DNA of 64,000 nt, taken from Sulfuriferula nivalis (lineage in GTDB: Bacteria > Pseudomonadota > Gammaproteobacteria > Burkholderiales > Sulfuriferulaceae). The translations under genes and the position numbers were made by a program. Shown here piece after piece: positions 17,880 to 29,360 of this stretch. The number at the start of each line of letters is the position of its first letter. The first letter of the stretch is position 1. Below the pieces are notes generated by a model, which had not been told where the DNA came from, ran no database searches, and saw only the letters and a list, made by a program, of their open reading frames with translations. The stretch spans positions 2,232,001 to 2,296,000 of the forward strand of contig NZ_AP021881.1 of assembly GCF_009937995.1 (NCBI RefSeq). Reading direction: 5' to 3'.

Positions 17880-19112
17880 TTACGCGCCGGCTTTTGCTGC
17901 TTGATAAACAGCCGAACCCACTCGTTCTTTCAAACGTGGATCAGTCAGTTTCGGCAAGATATACTCGCGACCAAATGACAGCTCGGTCAGGTTATATGCA
18001 CGCAACACCTCATCTGGCACAGGTTCATGCGCCAATGCTGCAATCGCGTGTACCGCCGCCATTTTCATTTCATCGGTAATCGCCTTCGCGCGTGCATCAA
18101 GTGCCCCACGGAACAAATAAGGGAAGCACAACACGTTATTTACTTGGTTCGGATAATCCGAGCGCCCAGTCGCAATAATCACATCATCGCGTGTCGCCTT
18201 GGCCAGCTCAGGTGTAATTTCCGGATCAGGATTCGCCATCGCGAATACCACAGGATCAGCCGCCATACTGGCCAGCATCTCAGGTGTCAGCAAATTTGGA
18301 GCTGACGTACCAATAAACACATCAGCACCCACACACGCATCCGCCAAGGTACGCGCGTCTGTATCCGCCGCAAAAAACGCATGGTGCGGAGGCAAATCCG
18401 TCATCCCCGTATGCAACACGCCGACCCTGTCCACCACCAGCAATTTGGATTTATCTGCACCCAACGTCAACAACAGGCGCAACGATGCAGTTCCTGCTGC
18501 ACCCGCACCCACCAGCACGATACGCACATCTGATAGTTTTTTACCTGAGATTTTGAGTGAATTAACCAGTCCTGCTGCAACAATAATCGCTGTGCCGTGT
18601 TGATCATCGTGGAATACAGGTATATCAAGCATGGCCTTAAGCCGATTTTCTATTTCAAAGCACGCTGGCGCGGCAATATCTTCCAGATTGATACCACCGA
18701 AGCTGACTGCAATATTGGCAACCGTACTAATCACCGTCTCAATGTCTTCACTCGACACTTCGATATCAATTGCATCAATATCTGCAAATTTCTTGAACAA
18801 CAACGCCTTACCTTCCATCACAGGTTTGGAAGCCAGTGCGCCTAAATTCCCCAGACCCAGTATCGCCGTGCCATTGGAAATCACCGCCACCAGATTACCT
18901 TTCATAGTGTAACGATAGGCATTTTCAGGATCAGCCGCAATTTCACGAACAGGCTCGGCTACACCAGGACTGTATGCCAGCACTAAATCTCGTTGCGTTG
19001 CCGCTGGTTTGGATACTTCTATCGACAACTTTCCCGGGATAGGAAACTCGTGGTAGTACAAAGAGTCAGCGCGCAAATCGCCTGTATTTCCCGGATTTAC
19101 TTCATTGGTCAT
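17880..19112 (-). CDS. NAD(P)-dependent malic enzyme (single-domain)
   Basis: This protein of about 410 residues decarboxylates malate to pyruvate. It contains [15 protein letters not shown], the catalytic-lysine segment [14 protein letters not shown], the metal ligands in [12 protein letters not shown] and [15 protein letters not shown], and the Rossmann motif [14 protein letters not shown]. The phosphotransacetylase-like extension of MaeB is absent, so this is the short bacterial form. The ATG at 19112 with AGGA before it is preferred to the TTG at 19118. It is the fourth gene in a run of same-strand genes from the DUF1456 gene to glnE. Confidence 0.93.
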   Translation of the reverse strand: MTNEVNPGNTGDLRADSLYYHEFPIPGKLSIEVSKPAATQRDLVLAYSPGVAEPVREIAADPENAYRYTMKGNLVAVISNGTAILGLGNLGALASKPVMEGKALLFKKFADIDAIDIEVSSEDIETVISTVANIAVSFGGINLEDIAAPACFEIENRLKAMLDIPVFHDDQHGTAIIVAAGLVNSLKISGKKLSDVRIVLVGAGAAGTASLRLLLTLGADKSKLLVVDRVGVLHTGMTDLPPHHAFFAADTDARTLADACVGADVFIGTSAPNLLTPEMLASMAADPVVFAMANPDPEITPELAKATRDDVIIATGRSDYPNQVNNVLCFPYLFRGALDARAKAITDEMKMAAVHAIAALAHEPVPDEVLRAYNLTELSFGREYILPKLTDPRLKERVGSAVYQAAKAGA

Positions 19113-19114
19113 AT

Positions 19115-19783
19115 TCAATCCTGTTCATGGGCTACGCCCGCATAATCGGTTTCATCAAATACTGCTGTTAATTTCACACCCGCCTGGGCGATATTTTGCA
19201 AAGTGTCCGCTAAATGCAGACGTAATTCTGATAAATATTGATTATCAGGCACCAGCCCTAGCCACTCATGTGCTTGATAACTATCAAATTGGTAACTGGC
19301 ATATGGTGCAATTTTGTCACCTATATCTGCAGTAACCACGGTCAGCCGATAACCATGGACGCCATCGACAAGTTGCTCAATTTCAACAAATTCTTCATCC
19401 AGTGTGGGCAGATATCCATGTATCTGCGCCAGTCGCGCAACCCAATAAGCATGATCTGGTTTGACCTGTAACGCAGCACGGTATTCATCTTCATCTATCA
19501 GCCACTGCGCGACAAGAATCTGCTGTTCATTTTCAACTGTGCCCGACAACAAACCTCGGACATTAATCTGGTCTGCGATGTTCACACAGAACATTTCGGG
19601 AGTGAGACCGCGTAAATTAAAACGCGCTAAATCTGCTGTTGGAAAAATCTGTACATAAGGTAATGCCGCTATAGCTGAACGTGCCGTACTCAAGCGCATC
19701 TGAAATGGCAAAATCAGAGTTTTACCCAGTATGCGTACGAGCACCTTATTCAACCTCGTTCGCATCCATATGTTCAGCCGCAT
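19115..19783 (-). CDS. hypothetical protein between DUF1631 and malic enzyme
   Basis: A 222-residue frame overlaps the end of the DUF1631 gene by up to 38 bp and ends 2 bp before the malic enzyme start. Possible starts are ATG 19783, ATG 19765 or the TTG at 19753. No motif is recognised. The sequence is acidic with predicted strands and helices (QILVAQWLIDEDEYRAALQ, YLPTLDEEFVEIEQLVDG, YRLTVVTADIGDKIAPYASY). There is no signal peptide, though a hydrophobic N-terminal patch (VLVRILGKTLILPF) could touch a membrane. Tight packing suggests co-expression with DUF1631. The function is unknown. Confidence 0.65.
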   Translation of the reverse strand: MRLNIWMRTRLNKVLVRILGKTLILPFQMRLSTARSAIAALPYVQIFPTADLARFNLRGLTPEMFCVNIADQINVRGLLSGTVENEQQILVAQWLIDEDEYRAALQVKPDHAYWVARLAQIHGYLPTLDEEFVEIEQLVDGVHGYRLTVVTADIGDKIAPYASYQFDSYQAHEWLGLVPDNQYLSELRLHLADTLQNIAQAGVKLTAVFDETDYAGVAHEQD

Positions 19784-22589
19784 CCAGCAAGGATTTCACT
19801 GCACGTTCAAACAACATTTCATCCTCGAGGAAGTGCACACGTCCATGATTATAAAGCCGCCTGAATGCCTTAACGCTCATCACCATAGGCAGTTTTGCAT
19901 CATCCAGCGTTAACAATAAGTTGCCCGCATCTTCACTGACCCAACTCAACTTGGCTCGTGTTGGTCGAACACTCAATTTGATTTCAATATTGATACCATT
20001 ATACAAACGCTCACTGACGCTTTCATCTTCATAAGCGTCAACAGCATCGGTACCAAAATCAACACCTTCTATATCATCCAGATTTAATTCAGCCAATAAC
20101 TCATGTTCAGCGAACTGGTTAACTGTTGCTATGGCAGCATTTGGCACCAACGCAGCGGCATCGGTCAGCACCTTCTCAGCAGCGCGTAACTCGCTGGCTG
20201 TCGGTGGAACTGTTTTAACCACAGCATTGCTAACCAATGATTCAAAATTCGTATGCATGTTTGGCAAACTAGGCACCTGAAAGGTGTCCGTATCCACCGT
20301 AATCCGCAACGCCCTGCCATGCGCATCGAACAACCAATCTATCATTTCACGTTGCTTGTCAGCAGGCCAGGCTATCATAGACAAACCATCGCGCAACGTA
20401 TTAATCATGATAGGCAAAATCGCAGCCAGCTCTTCACGGTCATACACATCAATTTTAGGCGCGATACTCCATACCAAGTCAGGCACTAACGCACGATAGC
20501 GTGTAGCGCGCGCCATATCGACAGTTTCGGCGCGCTCGATGACCTGCACCCAAGTATTGGAAAGAAACTCGTAGAAATACGTATCCAGCTTCACCCCAGA
20601 CAGTATTTCTGCCATTTGTGCAGAAATATGGGCAAAACGTAACGTACGATTTTTAATATCCTCAATCGCAGCGACAGCCTGATTGACCTGCTCATCATTC
20701 TTACGTAACTCAGCCGCCACGAACACATCAAAATCATCCAGCATACGGGCAAAATAGGCAGAAAACTCAGTCGGGTTCTGTGTTGCGTTGTCCAGCAAGG
20801 ATTCAACTATGTGGCAAATTTCATTGCTGACCCGTTCACTGCTGGGGTCGATTTTCTTCAAACCAACTGAGATACTACCAATACGGTTAATCAGCAAACG
20901 TACTGGGTGCCCTTTTTGCGTCAACAACGTCGGATCGCGCAACGCCATTTTCAACACCAGGAATTGCAAGCGACCCAATTGCGCCCGTACTTCAGCAGGG
21001 ACGCGATGATCCTGCAGAATAAACTCAAACAGCATCGCTACTACGTCTATCGTCATTTGCTCATCGACGACTTCAGTTTGCTCAGTCAAAGCTGCACGTT
21101 GCTCCAGCAACAGGTTACGAATACGCCCCTCACTATTGGTCATATCCTCCGTGCTAGGGGTTTGTGTATGCAGCAAATCATCAACTGACTGCGCTAATTG
21201 CACAGTGACTATACGTGGACCGGCTCCCATCGAGTTTGCATGAGGATTACTTGTTCCCGATGTAAAGAATTGTTTTAATGCAGCGCCTACTTTTTGCACG
21301 CCGCCCATCCAGCCAGTTGCACCTGACGTAGACTGCGCAGCCGCAGCACCACCCGCATTATCAGACTGAAATGAAGCAGCAGCTCCCGCAGACGCGCCAC
21401 TCCCTGCCTGCGCCGCCGATGCACCCATGACACCACCCGTAGCAAGGGCGCGCAGATTATCCATAATACGTGTCATCATCGCAGGCGGTTGTGTATTGGC
21501 AGCTGTCGCAGCTGAAGCAGTGGCCGCAGGAGAAGTTAAGGCGCCTGGGGTTGCCGTTTGCTGACTATACTGTTGCATCATCGCCAGCAACTTATCGATA
21601 CGCGCCTCATCCGAAGCTTGCGTCACACCATTCGGTGCCTGACTAGCTGGCTCAGGTGAGCCATTAGATTGCTCGCCCACTACGTTTTGTGCCACAGCAT
21701 CCGCCATTGCGCCTACGGCCTGTGTGCCCGCATTGGCCACCATGGATTGTATATTCTGCAAAAACTGGTCTATGCCTTGTGCCGCACCTGAACCTTGAGC
21801 AACTTGTCCTGACTGACGTGGCATATTCGCAAATTGAGGTGTTGTACCAGGTGCAGCCTGTGGTGGCACAGGACTCGACGTGGCAGTACCTTCATCTGCA
21901 AAACCAGCATCCTCATTCAAGGGTAATGGTGCAGTTGCATTCGGTGATTTTCTGATTTTAAGGGGCAATTCTGCCGCAACGCCATGCTGTGACATGAAGG
22001 CATTAACGCTGGCATAAATACCATCAACCTGCGTCGCCATTCCATCCGCCATCAATATTGTTAACCTGTGCCCAATATCGAGTGGCACAGCCAACATACC
22101 AGTTGCGTCGGCAAGCGAACGGGAAATCAAATAAGGCCTGAACGGATTTTCACGTTCTTTGATATCATCCTGACCAAATAGCAATGCTATACGGATATTC
22201 AGATCCCGTAGCTGCTCTTCAGCCTCTTTCCGAAATTGATCGGTAAACGCACCCAGCTGCAATTCATCTTCAAAATCAGCGGTATCAACCAGTGACAACG
22301 CATTGGTATTTTTTTGAAAAATCGGGCGATCATGGCTGTACGTTGTTTGCAAACTACGATTCAGCAAATGTGCCATTGCCGCCAATAAATTCTGCCGCAG
22401 GATGGTGTGGCGCTCCATCAATATGCCACGTGCGGTTAATAAATGATGTTGCTCAACTGAAGAATGAGTTGTGTCTGCCTGATGAAATGCATCTTCTATG
22501 CACTTAGGGCGGAATATATCAAAAGCTTCCAGATACACCCGCTCAAATTCAGCTCTGGTCGCCAGCAATAAGCTATTTCTATCTTTCAT
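19746..22589 (-). CDS. DUF1631 domain-containing protein
   Basis: This is a large cytoplasmic protein of 947 residues. The N-terminal region (1-190) and the C-terminal half (about 480-947) are compact. Between them lies a low-complexity, Ala/Gln/Gly/Ser-rich linker (about 215-440) containing many short repeats such as GASAGAAAS and QAPNGV. The C-terminal half includes [20 protein letters not shown], a PilZ-like beta pattern. DUF1631 proteins are widespread in proteobacteria; their role is not firmly known, though some are linked to c-di-GMP and surface behaviour. It overlaps the VF530 gene by 11 bp upstream and the hypothetical gene downstream, so all are in one operon. Confidence 0.85.
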   Translation of the reverse strand: MKDRNSLLLATRAEFERVYLEAFDIFRPKCIEDAFHQADTTHSSVEQHHLLTARGILMERHTILRQNLLAAMAHLLNRSLQTTYSHDRPIFQKNTNALSLVDTADFEDELQLGAFTDQFRKEAEEQLRDLNIRIALLFGQDDIKERENPFRPYLISRSLADATGMLAVPLDIGHRLTILMADGMATQVDGIYASVNAFMSQHGVAAELPLKIRKSPNATAPLPLNEDAGFADEGTATSSPVPPQAAPGTTPQFANMPRQSGQVAQGSGAAQGIDQFLQNIQSMVANAGTQAVGAMADAVAQNVVGEQSNGSPEPASQAPNGVTQASDEARIDKLLAMMQQYSQQTATPGALTSPAATASAATAANTQPPAMMTRIMDNLRALATGGVMGASAAQAGSGASAGAAASFQSDNAGGAAAAQSTSGATGWMGGVQKVGAALKQFFTSGTSNPHANSMGAGPRIVTVQLAQSVDDLLHTQTPSTEDMTNSEGRIRNLLLEQRAALTEQTEVVDEQMTIDVVAMLFEFILQDHRVPAEVRAQLGRLQFLVLKMALRDPTLLTQKGHPVRLLINRIGSISVGLKKIDPSSERVSNEICHIVESLLDNATQNPTEFSAYFARMLDDFDVFVAAELRKNDEQVNQAVAAIEDIKNRTLRFAHISAQMAEILSGVKLDTYFYEFLSNTWVQVIERAETVDMARATRYRALVPDLVWSIAPKIDVYDREELAAILPIMINTLRDGLSMIAWPADKQREMIDWLFDAHGRALRITVDTDTFQVPSLPNMHTNFESLVSNAVVKTVPPTASELRAAEKVLTDAAALVPNAAIATVNQFAEHELLAELNLDDIEGVDFGTDAVDAYEDESVSERLYNGINIEIKLSVRPTRAKLSWVSEDAGNLLLTLDDAKLPMVMSVKAFRRLYNHGRVHFLEDEMLFERAVKSLLDAAEHMDANEVE

Positions 22590-22821
22590 AGTTATCGTTC
22601 CCTAAATCCCCTACACTGATTGCATCGACATACCAAGCCTCAACTTTAGCGCGTGCCCAAGGTGTACGACGTAAAAACTTCAAGCTGGATTTAATACTGG
22701 GATCATGCGTAAAGCAGCGTATATTGATCTGCTGACCCATTTCCGCCCAACCATAGTGCGCGACCAACTGCGTCAGTATCATTTCTAACGTCACGCCATG
22801 CAAAGGATCTAGCGCAGCCAC
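22579..22821 (-). CDS. VF530 / DUF2132 family DNA-binding-like protein
   Basis: This 80-residue protein matches the small VF530 family along its whole length: [52 protein letters not shown]. The fold is a compact helical bundle thought to bind DNA or protein; no physiological role is established. It starts 6 bp after the DUF1456 gene and overlaps the DUF1631 start by 11 bp. Confidence 0.9.
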   Translation of the reverse strand: MAALDPLHGVTLEMILTQLVAHYGWAEMGQQINIRCFTHDPSIKSSLKFLRRTPWARAKVEAWYVDAISVGDLGNDNYER

Positions 22822-22827
22822 TTTCCG

Positions 22828-23286
22828 TTACCCTCTCAAACGCAAGCTCAATCCACGTAAAAAATATCGCAATAACTGATCGCCGCAATGACGATAATTT
22901 TTACTGTCAGTACTTCTGAATAATGCGCTCAGTTCTGGCTTGGACAACTCAAAACCTCCCAGCGCAATAATGTCATGCATATCATCTTCTTTTAATTCAA
23001 AAGCAATACGCAACTTTTTAAGAATCAGATTATTACTTAATTGTGCTGGCACAGCAGGCTTGTCACTGGGGCCACGGTTTTTAATAATGAGCCCATCCAG
23101 AAATCGCATCAATAATTCATCTTCACAGGGAACAAAGTCCGCGTCATCTTCCTTTTTCAGTAACCCTGCAATTTCAGCCACCGCCAACTCGCCGCCTGCA
23201 ATTTTCACCATGTCAGCAATCGCCGCATCAGGCAAATCCATGGCGTAACGAATACTACGCAGCACATCATTGTTATTTGTATTCAA
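22828..23286 (-). CDS. DUF1456 (YehS-like) protein
   Basis: This 152-residue protein is built of two similar halves. Each half begins with an (I/L)R-x-A-(M/F) segment followed by helices: DVLRSIRYAMDLPDAAIADM and LILKKLRIAFELKEDDMHDI. The halves end with MRFLDGLIIKNRG and LRYFLRGLSLRLRG. This duplication is the hallmark of DUF1456. The function is unknown. It is the first gene of the tight run that continues with VF530 and DUF1631, and lies just after recQ on the same strand with a 30-bp gap. Confidence 0.9.
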   Translation of the reverse strand: MNTNNNDVLRSIRYAMDLPDAAIADMVKIAGGELAVAEIAGLLKKEDDADFVPCEDELLMRFLDGLIIKNRGPSDKPAVPAQLSNNLILKKLRIAFELKEDDMHDIIALGGFELSKPELSALFRSTDSKNYRHCGDQLLRYFLRGLSLRLRG

Positions 23287-23316
23287 AGCAGCATTCCCAT
23301 TGATATTAAGCTTACA

Positions 23317-25113
23317 TCATACCACGGCGTTTATCACCGCTAACATCCCCGCCCCATAAGCTTCCAGCTTGCGCACACCGATACCCGAAATCTCACCGAG
23401 TTCAGCCAGTGTCGCGGGACGACGCTGCGCCACTTGCGCCAAGGTTGAATCATGAAAAATCACGTAAGCAGGTACATTATGCTCACGCGCAGCAGCCTGT
23501 CGCCACACTCGCAATTTTTCAAACAACGCATCATCGGCGGCATCCACAGGCGCGGCAATAGGCCGACTCGAACCACGTTTAACAGGTTTAATTGACGAGC
23601 TCTTACGCATCCACACTTGCGTCTCGCCCTTAAGCACGCTGCGACTGGCTTCCGTTAATACCAGTGCGCCAAACGCATCGTGGTCAACGCTCAAATAGCC
23701 ATGCGCCATCAGCTGACGCAACACACCTTTCCAGGTTGTTTCGTCCACACCCTGACCAACACCAAACACACTCAGACTTTGATGCCCCCATTGCTGAACT
23801 TTCTCTGTACTCCGCCCTAACAACACATCAATTAAATGCCCTGAACCAAAACGCCCGCCGGTACGATATACCGTTGATAACGCCTTTTGCGCTGCAACCG
23901 TACCATCCCAGGTCGCGGGGGGTGACAAGCACACATCGCAGTTACCGCATGGTTCAGCCTCTTCACCAAAGTACGTCAGCAAATGCACACGCCGACAACG
24001 CACTGCCTCACACATGGTCAGCAACGCATCCAGTTTAGTTTGCGCAACACGCTTAAATTCCGCATGCGCTTCACCGCTCTCTATCATTCGTCGTTGCTGT
24101 ACCACATCATTCAAACCATACGCCATCCAGGCATTGGCAGGTGCTCCATCACGCCCTGCCCGCCCTGTTTCCTGATAATAGCCTTCTATACTTTTCGGTA
24201 AATCCAGATGTGCAACAAAACGTACGTCGGGTTTATCAATACCCATGCCAAACGCGATAGTCGCCACCATTACCACGCCTTCATCACGCAGAAAAGTGTC
24301 CTGATGCTGCCGTCGCGTATCGACATCCATCCCTGCGTGATAAGCCAATGCACGGATGCCATGTTTTTCCAGCCACTCGGCCGTTTCCTCAACCTTGCGC
24401 CGCGACAAACAATAAACGATACCCGCATCACGCGGATGTTCATCCTGTATGAATGCCAACAATTGCTTGCGCGGGTCGTTTTTCTCAACGATTTGATAAC
24501 GGATATTTGGACGATCAAAGCTGGATACAAACTGCTGCGCATCTTCCAGCTGCAAGCGACTGATAATTTCTGCCCGCGTTGCCGCATCTGCCGTTGCTGT
24601 CAGCGCTATACGCGGCACATCAGGAAATTGCTCATGCAACACCGACAGCCCTATATATTCAGGACGGAAATCATGCCCCCACTGTGATACGCAATGCGCT
24701 TCGTCGATGGCAAACAACGCCACTTGCGCCCGCGCCAACAACGCCATAAACCGCGCCGTAACCAATCTTTCAGGTGCAACATAGAGCATATCCAGCTGCC
24801 CCTGTATGAACTCACGCTCCACTGCATTTGCTTCTGTCGCTGACAATGCTGAGTTCAGATAAGCCGCGCGCACACCCACCTCACGCAGTGCCATGACCTG
24901 ATCATGCATTAGCGCGATTAGCGGGGAGACCACAACACCCGTGCCCACTCGCAGCAATGCAGGTATCTGATAACACAGTGATTTACCACCCCCTGTCGGC
25001 ATCAGCACCAACGCATCCCCACCACCCGCAACATGCGCGACTATCTCCGCCTGACGACCACGAAAGGCAGGATAACCAAAAACCCGATTTAAAATAGACA
25101 GCGCAGTAGTCAT
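23317..25113 (-). CDS. recQ: ATP-dependent DNA helicase RecQ
   Basis: This 598-residue RecQ is a 3'-5' helicase for recombination and fork repair. The helicase core shows Walker [14 protein letters not shown] (about 37-50), the DEAH box [23 protein letters not shown] and [10 protein letters not shown] (motif VI). It is followed by the zinc site ([27 protein letters not shown]), a winged-helix RQC domain and a C-terminal HRDC domain (about 520-598) with [11 protein letters not shown]. It is divergent from purB, with a 149-bp gap that should hold both promoters. Length and domain order are normal. Confidence 0.97.
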   Translation of the reverse strand: MTTALSILNRVFGYPAFRGRQAEIVAHVAGGGDALVLMPTGGGKSLCYQIPALLRVGTGVVVSPLIALMHDQVMALREVGVRAAYLNSALSATEANAVEREFIQGQLDMLYVAPERLVTARFMALLARAQVALFAIDEAHCVSQWGHDFRPEYIGLSVLHEQFPDVPRIALTATADAATRAEIISRLQLEDAQQFVSSFDRPNIRYQIVEKNDPRKQLLAFIQDEHPRDAGIVYCLSRRKVEETAEWLEKHGIRALAYHAGMDVDTRRQHQDTFLRDEGVVMVATIAFGMGIDKPDVRFVAHLDLPKSIEGYYQETGRAGRDGAPANAWMAYGLNDVVQQRRMIESGEAHAEFKRVAQTKLDALLTMCEAVRCRRVHLLTYFGEEAEPCGNCDVCLSPPATWDGTVAAQKALSTVYRTGGRFGSGHLIDVLLGRSTEKVQQWGHQSLSVFGVGQGVDETTWKGVLRQLMAHGYLSVDHDAFGALVLTEASRSVLKGETQVWMRKSSSIKPVKRGSSRPIAAPVDAADDALFEKLRVWRQAAAREHNVPAYVIFHDSTLAQVAQRRPATLAELGEISGIGVRKLEAYGAGMLAVINAVV

Positions 25114-25229
25114 TAACTCAAAAATATTTGGACAGCAAACCCATTACTATACTTGATTTGCACGCCCTCTAAATCCCTCTTCACAGAAATTCGCCACTCA
25201 CCTCAGCCAGCAGCGTCGGTTTACGGTAA

Positions 25230-26639
<1,410 letters not shown>

Positions 26640-26649
26640 TATTCCATAT

Positions 26650-26676
26650 ACGCCATACTACTCAGTATGGCGTTTT
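26650..26676 (+). terminator. terminator between purB and folD
   Basis: ACGCCATACT (26650-26659) pairs with AGTATGGCGT (26664-26673) around ACTC and is followed by TTT. It serves purB, and the stem lies right at the folD stop, so it may work both ways. Confidence 0.8.
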
Positions 26677-27532
26677 ACTTTGTATCCGCCATTTCCGCAG
26701 CTTGCAGCGTATTTTCCAATAACATCGCCACCGTCATCGGCCCTACCCCGCCTGGCACAGGCGTAATCCATGAGGCTCGTTCTGCGGCAGGAGCGAACTC
26801 CACATCACCACACAAACGTCCGTCATCCAGACGATTGATACCCACGTCAATAACGGTTGCGCCTGATTTAACCCAGGCACCCTTAACCAGTTCTGGCTTA
26901 CCAACCGCTACCACCAAGACATCAGCCTGAGCAACCATACCCGCCAAATCCTTGGTAAAACGATGACAAGTGGTCACCGTACAACCCGCTAGCAACAATT
27001 CCAGCCCCATGGGTCTTCCCACATGATTCGATGAACCAACTACCACCGCGTTCAAACCTTTCAAATCATCATGCGCCAACGCCAGCAAACGCATCACCCC
27101 ATAAGGCGTACACGAGCGCAAAGTCGGCATACGCACCGCCAGACGGCCTATGTTGTAGGGATGAAAGCCATCCACATCCTTATTGGGATGGATACGCTCT
27201 ATCACCAACTCAGGGTCTATCTGCGCTGGCAAAGGCATTTGCACCAATATTCCATGCACGGTTGCATCTGCATTCAGTTTATCAATCAATGCCAGCAATT
27301 CAGCCTGCGTAGTTGTTGCTGGCAAATCATAAGACAACGAACGCACACCCGCCTTCTCACAGGCATTCCGCTTATTCCGCACATAAATACTCGAAGCAGG
27401 ATCAGCACCTACCAGTATCACCGCCAGCGCAGGAACAACCAATCCTGCTGCCGCCCGCGCATCCACCCGCGCACGAATTTTAGCGACAATATCTTCAGAT
27501 AATTTTTTGCCATCGAGCAATTGAGCAGACAT
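26675..27532 (-). CDS. folD: methylenetetrahydrofolate dehydrogenase / cyclohydrolase
   Basis: This FolD of about 285 residues interconverts 5,10-methylene-THF and 10-formyl-THF using NADP. ATG at 27532 ([15 protein letters not shown]) is chosen; an 18-residue upstream extension has no family support. Seen are [20 protein letters not shown] with the catalytic-region [32 protein letters not shown]-like [23 protein letters not shown], the NADP-binding [17 protein letters not shown], and the C-terminal [19 protein letters not shown]. It complements purU in one-carbon metabolism. Confidence 0.96.
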   Translation of the reverse strand: MSAQLLDGKKLSEDIVAKIRARVDARAAAGLVVPALAVILVGADPASSIYVRNKRNACEKAGVRSLSYDLPATTTQAELLALIDKLNADATVHGILVQMPLPAQIDPELVIERIHPNKDVDGFHPYNIGRLAVRMPTLRSCTPYGVMRLLALAHDDLKGLNAVVVGSSNHVGRPMGLELLLAGCTVTTCHRFTKDLAGMVAQADVLVVAVGKPELVKGAWVKSGATVIDVGINRLDDGRLCGDVEFAPAAERASWITPVPGGVGPMTVAMLLENTLQAAEMADTK

Positions 27533-27689
27533 AGTTTTTTCAGCAATTCGAATCAAAGATGTAATCATCTCATCTTTACCTATCACTCTTCAACCTGAAA
27601 TAACCACCCCAAAAACAAATCGTAAAGCCAGTAGTAATTCTTAAACAATAGTTGACATTTTAGTGCCACGCTCGTATAGTAGCGGTCTT

Positions 27690-27766
27690 CGGGGCGTAGC
27701 GTAGTCTGGTAGCGCGCCTGGTTTGGGACCAGGATGTCGGGAGTTCGAATCTCTCCGCCCCGACCA
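27690..27766 (+). tRNA. tRNA-Pro (anticodon UGG)
   Basis: A 77-nt cloverleaf has acceptor CGGGGCG pairing with CGCCCCG, anticodon loop TTTGGGA with TGG, TTCGAAT in the T loop and encoded CCA. It is the first gene of a three-tRNA operon. Confidence 0.96.
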
Positions 27767-27840
27767 AGTTAAGGTCATACTTCAGGTCATTCGTGACTTC
27801 CCAATTTCGTCAGGCGGGTTATCATCATCGGGTTCATGAG

Positions 27841-27917
27841 CTGCCCGTAGCTCAACCGGATAGAGCACCAGCCTTCTAAGCTGGGGGTTACAGGTTCGAT
27901 TCCTGTCGGGCAGGCCA
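27841..27917 (+). tRNA. tRNA-Arg (anticodon UCU)
   Basis: Acceptor CTGCCCG pairs with CGGGCAG, the anticodon loop is CTTCTAA (TCT), the T loop is TTCGATT and CCA is encoded. It is the second tRNA of the operon. Confidence 0.95.
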
Positions 27918-27930
27918 ATAAAGTTTCAAC

Positions 27931-28007
27931 GGTGGATGTAGCTCAGTTGGTAGAGTCCCGGATTGTGATTCCGGTTGTCGTGGGTTCGAGCCCCATCATT
28001 CACCCCA
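27931..28007 (+). tRNA. tRNA-His (anticodon GUG)
   Basis: The anticodon loop TTGTGAT carries GTG. Acceptor GTGGATG pairs with CATTCAC, and a template-encoded extra G at 27931 can pair with the discriminator C, as in tRNA-His. CCA is encoded. Confidence 0.95.
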
Positions 28008-28014
28008 AAATTAA

Positions 28015-28048
28015 AAGCACCTAGCGCTTAATTGCCTAGGTGCTTTTT
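28015..28048 (+). terminator. tRNA operon terminator
   Basis: AAGCACCTAG (28015-28024) and CTAGGTGCTT (28036-28045) form a 10-bp stem followed by TTT, just after tRNA-His. Confidence 0.85.
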
Positions 28049-28213
28049 AATTCTTAGCTTACAAAAAACATCAATCGCGCCGCAATATTGATTTCCTCAC
28101 ATACCTGCACCCCATACCCAAGACCTCCAAACTAAAAATTTCCCTACCTAACCCTTTTGCCAAGGCCACACACAAAAATGATCATAATTTCATAGTTTTC
28201 TTGATTAGCTTGA

Positions 28214-28338
28214 ATTAACGGGTACGTAGGTGAATTTAAAGCTCAAGGCAAAACAGCCGTATTTGTGCTGATTGATGGCCAGTTGTTATGTCTGCAGCCT
28301 GATTCAGAAGCCATTCGCCTGGTAAATCTGCGCGAGTA
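28214..28338 (+). pseudogene. remnant resembling a heavy-metal P-type ATPase
   Basis: An open frame without a start codon reads AQGKTAVFVLIDGQLLCLQP and then ends in LVNLRE. The GKT-xxFV-x-IDG pattern is that of the P1B ATPase nucleotide-domain region just before the hinge. It is cut off on both sides and its end overlaps the hydrolase gene on the other strand. It is probably debris of a lost metal-transport gene beside the tRNA operon. The rest of 28050-28213 shows no feature. Confidence 0.4.
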
Positions 28339-29278
28339 ATGTGGAGAAGGCCGATAGCCTTTCCGGTCTAGTCGGATTAAGCACACCTTGCTCTTGTAGC
28401 ACAGCAATAAGTTTCGTTGGTGCAACGTGTTTGTCGCCAACGATCTCGACATGACCGGCATGCACCTCTACTCGCCGGGTGCGCACATCTGTTTTGTGTA
28501 AAGGACTCCGCTGCTCTGCCAACGAGAAAATGTCGTCGCTCTCTACGCAGCGCCCATCTTTTTCCCGTCGACAACTGCCACGCTCGTCAGTATCAATTTT
28601 AAGATAACTGCTGACTTGAGGGACAAGCACTCCCGGCTCAAGGATGAATCGCGACGAGTAGGTTATATCTTCCCACTTTGCTCCCGTTACCAGATAGCAG
28701 CTGGCTGGGAGCAGACCGAGCGTGAGCGGATATAGCCAGGTTTTGCCGCACGTGTTTGCCGATGCGATCCCGGAGAATGGACCAGAGATGGTTACTAAAC
28801 GCAGATCAGGTCGGCGAACAGGTGGTGATGTGAGCGGCAGCTCGGTGAGCGATTTGCGTGCAATCAATGCGCCCTGGCTGTGGCCGATCACTGTGATTTT
28901 TGGAATATGCGTCTGATCAGCGAGCTGATTGATTGCATCGCGCAATTCGGTAGCGCTGCGCGTAAGTTTGTTGCGATCATCGTAGGTGAAACATGCCGCC
29001 TGCTGGCCATGAAAGGCCAGCACCTGAGCCAGACCACGAAACTCGCCTGACGAACCGAAACAACCATGTACCAGCACATTGACTGACTGACTGGAATCAA
29101 GATGCAGGCTCCGATCCGGGTTGTCGGTGCAAGGGCCGAGGCCGGGAATATTAAGCGTGATATCTGCCGGTGGCAGGCGACCCTGTTCGATAGTGAACAA
29201 GGCCGGGTCCAGTGGTTGATGAGTTGCACAACCACTGAGCAGGGTTGTGAGTGCTATGAGCGAGGCGATACGTTTCAT
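28304..29278 (-). CDS. lipoprotein alpha/beta hydrolase (lipase/esterase-like)
   Basis: This protein of about 324 residues starts at ATG 29278, which gives a lipoprotein signal peptide ending in the lipobox LLSGC (Cys near residue 17). The hydrolase core shows the oxyanion region VNVLVHGCFGSSGEFRGLA and the nucleophile elbow IGHSQGALIARKSL (GxSxG, Ser near residue 141). A late His, possibly HAGHVEIVGDKHVAP, completes a triad. The best guess is an outer-membrane-anchored esterase or lipase. It lies between the debris next to the tRNA operon and the antiporter gene, with no operon partner. Substrate unknown. Confidence 0.8.
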   Translation of the reverse strand: MKRIASLIALTTLLSGCATHQPLDPALFTIEQGRLPPADITLNIPGLGPCTDNPDRSLHLDSSQSVNVLVHGCFGSSGEFRGLAQVLAFHGQQAACFTYDDRNKLTRSATELRDAINQLADQTHIPKITVIGHSQGALIARKSLTELPLTSPPVRRPDLRLVTISGPFSGIASANTCGKTWLYPLTLGLLPASCYLVTGAKWEDITYSSRFILEPGVLVPQVSSYLKIDTDERGSCRREKDGRCVESDDIFSLAEQRSPLHKTDVRTRRVEVHAGHVEIVGDKHVAPTKLIAVLQEQGVLNPTRPERLSAFSTLLAQIYQANGF

Positions 29279-29360
29279 GGCTAACCTTGTGTGCACGCAT
29301 AAATGCATGGATTAAAGTTGGACGTCCATAGCAAATGCTACAGCAACAAAATCTGGTGCT

